A DNA stretch of 64,000 bases from positions 62,001 through 126,000 of the IMG/VR virus record IMGVR_UViG_3300009180_000021. One strand, written 5' to 3'. Of this stretch, positions 60,964 through 64,000 are shown in pieces (position 1 is the stretch's first letter; each line of letters starts with the position of its first letter). Below the pieces are notes generated by a model. The model did not search any database and was not told the DNA's origin. It saw only the letters and a list, made by a program, of their open reading frames with translations. The position numbers were made by a program, and so were the translations under genes. The DNA is from a virus.

Positions 60964-61554
60964 TTAAACTCTGCAAATGTCAAAATTCTTGATGATATCT
61001 AATCCACGCTTGATGTTCTGTCTAACAGCTTCTCTTGAAACACCAAACTCTTTTCCTATTTCAGATAATGTCTTATCTTGAAAGTAGTACATTTCTATCT
61101 GCTCTTTCTGCTTTGATGAAAGAGTGCTACTATTGAATAGTTGTTCAATATCACTAGATAGATTAGTATGATATTCTTGTTCGATTATACAATCAATCGG
61201 GGATTGCTGCTTTGAGTCTGGAATCATACTATCTAACTTCTGATCATTATCATTATCGTGATCAAGACTAAGATGCTTCCTACTCTTATACTTATTAGTC
61301 ACATAAGTTTTGATTGCCCAAATAGCACATTGATTTCTATAAGAATAGAGTGTCTTTTTTTGTCCAGACTTTCCCGGCCTATCAGAGTCAAATCTCCAAT
61401 CGGCATACATTAAAGCAGTAGCCACATCAGAAATAGCTTCTTCATTCTTTAACATCTCTGTTGAAAGACCATTATAAAATTTTGGTCCAAATTTAGAGAT
61501 GGTTTTTTTAGCTAGCGATATATACGTAGACAATGAATCAAAACTTTTTTCCAT
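60964..61554 (-). CDS. Sigma-70 family RNA polymerase sigma factor
   Basis: 196 residues. Region 2-like part: CAIWAIKTYVTNKYKSRKHLSLD. Region 4: LSSKQKEQIEMYYFQDKTLSEIGKEFGVSREAVRQNIKRGLDIIKNF, a clear helix-turn-helix recognising a -35-type element. Size fits a small alternative sigma factor. It is the best candidate to read the GGTGTAT late-type motifs. AAGGAAC site before the ATG; its own upstream gap shows no such motif, so it may be made earlier. Confidence 0.88.
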   Translation of the reverse strand: MEKSFDSLSTYISLAKKTISKFGPKFYNGLSTEMLKNEEAISDVATALMYADWRFDSDRPGKSGQKKTLYSYRNQCAIWAIKTYVTNKYKSRKHLSLDHDNDNDQKLDSMIPDSKQQSPIDCIIEQEYHTNLSSDIEQLFNSSTLSSKQKEQIEMYYFQDKTLSEIGKEFGVSREAVRQNIKRGLDIIKNFDICRV

Positions 61555-61596
61555 TTTAGTTCCTTAGAGTTTCCTTAAAAATTATTAGATAACAAA

Positions 61597-62139
61597 TTAC
61601 TTCTTAGTATCCTTAGTCAACTTATTCCACGTATCAGGATCTGGTCTATCTTTATCCCCACGTTTTGCGGGCTTATACTTTTTCCCTTCTCTTTCTTTCT
61701 TTTTGCGAATATTATCCCAAAGTCCTGGCCTAGAACCAGCATTGATACTATCGTCAGCCTCACCAGAAAAAATGAGAAAATCATGAATGTGTCGAACGTA
61801 ATCGGCAACAATGGCGATTTTACCCTGTAACCACGATTCTGTCAAATTTTCTTTTACATCTGACTTATCTTCGTCAATAGCATCAAGAATGCCAGCTACA
61901 TGAGCCTTGATAGCTTTCAGCGAAGCTAGAGACATCTGGTATAGTTCTTGTTTAAGTTCTTCGTTTTCTACAATAGAAGAGTCTTCTTTATCCTCTTCTG
62001 ATAGTGGAGGCATTACCAAATCAAAAATATTGTCAGAATTACTTTTCTCATTTAGTTCTGAATTTTTTTTATCTATTTTTTCTTTAGATATTGATATATA
62101 ATTCTCAATATTATTTAATATGTTATAAATTTTATCCAC
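61597..62139 (-). CDS. Late-block protein with basic GLWDNIRKKK tail
   Basis: 180 residues, GTG start with GGGAGA upstream. Acidic N-terminus; helical middle (SWLQGKIAIVADYVRHIHDFLIFSG); basic, polar C-terminus (RPGLWDNIRKKKEREGKKYKPAKRGD), a tail type common in phage virion and packaging-region proteins. Function unknown. Confidence 0.65.
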   Translation of the reverse strand: MDKIYNILNNIENYISISKEKIDKKNSELNEKSNSDNIFDLVMPPLSEEDKEDSSIVENEELKQELYQMSLASLKAIKAHVAGILDAIDEDKSDVKENLTESWLQGKIAIVADYVRHIHDFLIFSGEADDSINAGSRPGLWDNIRKKKEREGKKYKPAKRGDKDRPDPDTWNKLTKDTKK

Positions 62140-62150
62140 TATATTCTCCC

Positions 62151-62747
62151 TTATACTTGTAAAGTTAAGAAATTATCAATACCCATTTGTTCGATAAGCT
62201 TTAAAAAACCTTCATATAGCTCAATACCATCTTCACTACCTTGTAATAATTCAATAAACATTTGTACTGTAATTTGATCTCCAATCTCCATAGCAGCAAC
62301 AATGGTTGCTCTTTCGGCAGCTGAAGCTTCTCTTACTGAATCAAGATTATAATTGATCATTGCAACCATATCATGACGTTTCCAAATTGGAGGATTTAGT
62401 ATTAATGGTTGATAATCAACATCAAAAAATTCTAGTCTTTTGATATTAATTGCAGCATGTGTTTGTTCTTGAATTGCATCTTCTTTAATAATTGCTGCTA
62501 ATTTCTTATAACCCCACCTTTGAAGATGTTCTGCTTGGGCTGTTAAAACAGTAGTTTGTTGCCAGTGAATATTTAAAGATTTTTTAATTAGTTCAATAAC
62601 AGTATTTGATGAGTATCCTTCAACTTGTTGTGCTTCGACTTTTTGCTCTTCAATATGTTTAGTTTCAGCTATTTCTTTTTGTTCTGTTATTGGTTTTGAT
62701 TCTTGTGACGAGAGTAGTTCTGAAATAGTACGGTGATCTTGAGACAT
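62151..62747 (-). CDS. Ferritin-like (bacterioferritin-type) protein, iron site incomplete
   Basis: 198 residues. After a 45-residue Gln/Glu-rich N-terminal tail, four helices align with bacterioferritin: LNIHWQQTTVLTAQAEHLQRWGYKKL, KEDAIQEQTHAAINIKRLEFFD, SAAERATIVAAMEIGDQITVQMFIELLQ, and LYEGFLKLIEQMGIDNFLTLQV. The first E-x-x-H pair is present (EQTH) but the helix-1 Glu and the second E-x-x-H (here SEDG) are not. A four-helix structural or reduced iron-binding role is possible. Confidence 0.7.
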   Translation of the reverse strand: MSQDHRTISELLSSQESKPITEQKEIAETKHIEEQKVEAQQVEGYSSNTVIELIKKSLNIHWQQTTVLTAQAEHLQRWGYKKLAAIIKEDAIQEQTHAAINIKRLEFFDVDYQPLILNPPIWKRHDMVAMINYNLDSVREASAAERATIVAAMEIGDQITVQMFIELLQGSEDGIELYEGFLKLIEQMGIDNFLTLQV

Positions 62748-62757
62748 AATAAATTCC

Positions 62758-63297
62758 TTATGTTAAATCTGATACGTTAGTTTTTGACCACATTTTACAA
62801 GACCAATATTCTGCTTTCCATTTTGGGCCAGGATTATCACAGTTATGTCTGGCTCTATAGGACTTCCTGCGCTCTGGGTCATCTCTTTTTATTTCCATAT
62901 TTGGATCACCAAAATTGACCTTTACAACATTTCCCTTATCATTTTTTACATATACTGAGAATTTTTTTGGGCCACTTGGAGTTCTAAAAGGTTTATTTAG
63001 AGTTACTTTCTTACCTTTTTCTTCTGCTATAACTTGGCCATATTCATCAAGTATATCTGTTGGATCATAGATAAATGTCCATTCATCCCAATCATCATCG
63101 TAATCAGCTTGTGCCATCAGAATATTATCGTGTACTTCTTCTATTAAAGAAGACTTGTGATGATGCTGAGATTCTCCTAGACATATAGCAACTCTTTGTT
63201 TTCCATCTGGATAATCTTTTTTCATTACAGAATCACCCATACATCTAGAAACAAACTTCTGCTTGTCTTCATTTTTTTCTGGTTTTGGTATTGGCAT
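62758..63297 (-). CDS. Late-block protein with prohead-region type motifs
   Basis: About 179 residues from the ATG at 63297. N-terminus MPIPKPEKNEDKQKFVSRCM ... DYPDGKQRVAICLG is a short module common in phage head-region proteins. The C-terminus has VKVNFGDPNMEIKRDDPERRKSYRARHNC and YWSCKMWSK, another widespread phage module with paired Cys. Probably head assembly or scaffold/protease related. A late-type promoter lies directly upstream. Confidence 0.7.
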   Translation of the reverse strand: MPIPKPEKNEDKQKFVSRCMGDSVMKKDYPDGKQRVAICLGESQHHHKSSLIEEVHDNILMAQADYDDDWDEWTFIYDPTDILDEYGQVIAEEKGKKVTLNKPFRTPSGPKKFSVYVKNDKGNVVKVNFGDPNMEIKRDDPERRKSYRARHNCDNPGPKWKAEYWSCKMWSKTNVSDLT

Positions 63298-63311
63298 AGT
63301 AATCTCCTTAA

Positions 63312-63325
63312 TTAAGATATACACC
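63312..63325 (-). promoter_or_regulatory. Late-type promoter motif GGTGTATATCTTAA
   Basis: On the - strand; it overlaps the end of the glycosyltransferase gene and precedes AAGGAG and the ATG at 63297. Confidence 0.58.
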
Positions 63326-64000
63326 TAGAAATTATGTTGGCCGAGTTATCCCATGATAGTTTTTTAGCCGTAATAGCGCCTTCTGGATTACTTTTTATAT
63401 TATTGCTATAGACATACTTCATATACTCTATAGTCTGATTTTTTTGTTTTTGTCCTATTTTTGCCCAATTACCTTGACCAGTAAAAGCTTTACCATCAAA
63501 AGCTTTCTCTGTTTCATCTATATCAACAAGATAAGAATTATCTTTGTTACAAAATTCAGTATGAGCAGAATAGTTTGTGGCTATCACTGGCTTATTCATA
63601 CTCATAGTTTCCAATAGTTCTAAATTCCAACCCTCAGCTTTGCTTACATATAGTCCACAATCGCTATGAGCTATTACATTGGCAACATCCTTTTGGTCTT
63701 TTACACCCGGTATGACTTTTATATTATCTGCCTCATATAATTTTTTCCATTCTGAAATTTGTTCTGCTGATGAATATGAGTTTGTATGTTCTGCCGCCAG
63801 TATCCAAAGCTCTACGTCTTTTGAGTCACCGAAAGCCTTTTTAAATAGTTCTGGAAGAATATCGTGACTTTTCCTTACTTCCCATTTACCAATAGTTAAA
63901 AATACGTATTTACCATCATTTCTTAGATTCGGGATATTTTCATGAAAAACTTCCCTATTAACGCCAAGAGGAACAACAGATACTGGACTCTTGATTCCAT
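63312..64000 (-). CDS. GT4-type glycosyltransferase, 5' end outside window
   Basis: The frame is open from 64000 to the stop at 63312, about 229 residues. Landmarks: VVPLGVNREVFHEN (lobe junction), YVFLTIGKWEVRKSHDIL, ELWILAAEH, VANVIAHSDCGLYVSKAEGWNLELLETMSMNKPVIATNYSAH with the EGWNLELLE donor motif. A shorter start at 63614 would give a fragment without the motif. It is distant from the main glycosyltransferase island. Confidence 0.85.
   Translation of the reverse strand, partial: GIKSPVSVVPLGVNREVFHENIPNLRNDGKYVFLTIGKWEVRKSHDILPELFKKAFGDSKDVELWILAAEHTNSYSSAEQISEWKKLYEADNIKVIPGVKDQKDVANVIAHSDCGLYVSKAEGWNLELLETMSMNKPVIATNYSAHTEFCNKDNSYLVDIDETEKAFDGKAFTGQGNWAKIGQKQKNQTIEYMKYVYSNNIKSNPEGAITAKKLSWDNSANIISRCIS

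Noticed and set aside
1-64000. tRNA genes
   Set aside because: No intergenic gap is long enough to hold one comfortably, and no acceptor/T-loop pattern was noticed.

Overview
The window is part of an AT-rich genome of a large tailed bacteriophage (Caudoviricetes). Evidence: giant virion proteins, tail-fibre and adhesin genes with lectin-like modules, a phage-type replication and recombination set, a small sigma factor, a holin-like membrane module, and tightly packed genes that often overlap by 1-20 bases. No rRNA or tRNA gene was seen. The host is unknown. Clear GGAG/AAGG ribosome-binding sites and two TTGACA-N16-TAnnAT promoters fit a host with ordinary sigma-70 and Shine-Dalgarno usage. 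The closest remembered match to the formylglycine-type domain is in Planctomycetes and Cyanobacteria, which is only a hint.

Layout. Bases 1-21.8 kb lie on the + strand and encode virion proteins: three modular adhesins joined by Pro/Thr linkers, a small protein, a 674-residue protein and two giants of 2300 and 2307 residues. Everything from 21.87 kb to the right edge lies on the - strand. Read from low to high coordinates it holds: a zinc-ribbon protein, a possible annealing recombinase and a nuclease (21.9-23.7 kb); an eight-gene glycosylation-type island (23.7-30.3 kb); SSB, a split DNA polymerase III alpha with a proofreading exonuclease between the halves, a RecB/Cas4-like nuclease, dNMP kinase, primase, DnaB helicase and RecA (30.3-41.9 kb); small unknown proteins, HNH nuclease and PhoH ATPase (41.9-45.4 kb); dUTPase, B12-dependent ribonucleotide reductase and dCMP deaminase (45.4-48.7 kb); a membrane/lysis-like module with a papain-type peptidase (48.7-52.6 kb); a second adhesin and tail fibre (52.7-57.4 kb); and a structural/late block with ClpP-like protease, DeoC-like protein, sigma factor, ferritin-like protein and a glycosyltransferase running off the right edge.

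Two promoter classes can be seen. The SSB and polymerase genes have sigma-70-like promoters. A different motif, GGTGTAT followed by A/T-rich bases, occurs ten times just upstream of virion, lysis and phoH-like genes on both strands; it is probably the late promoter, perhaps read by the sigma factor at 60964-61554.

The most striking observation is at the start of the polymerase N-terminal half. A well-placed ATG opens a 14-codon frame encoding the start of the PHP domain (PLHVHS), ending in TAA. The downstream polymerase frame resumes, in another frame, exactly where the conserved sequence should continue (HYSLLDG). The 11 bases between them supply one arm of an 8-bp stem whose other arm lies in the leader, and a second long hairpin sequesters the ATG. 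This looks like a translational bypass or other recoding element. Also notable are a formylglycine-generating-enzyme-like domain with its two lobes in reversed order, and enzyme-like proteins (DeoC, ferritin) that lack key residues.
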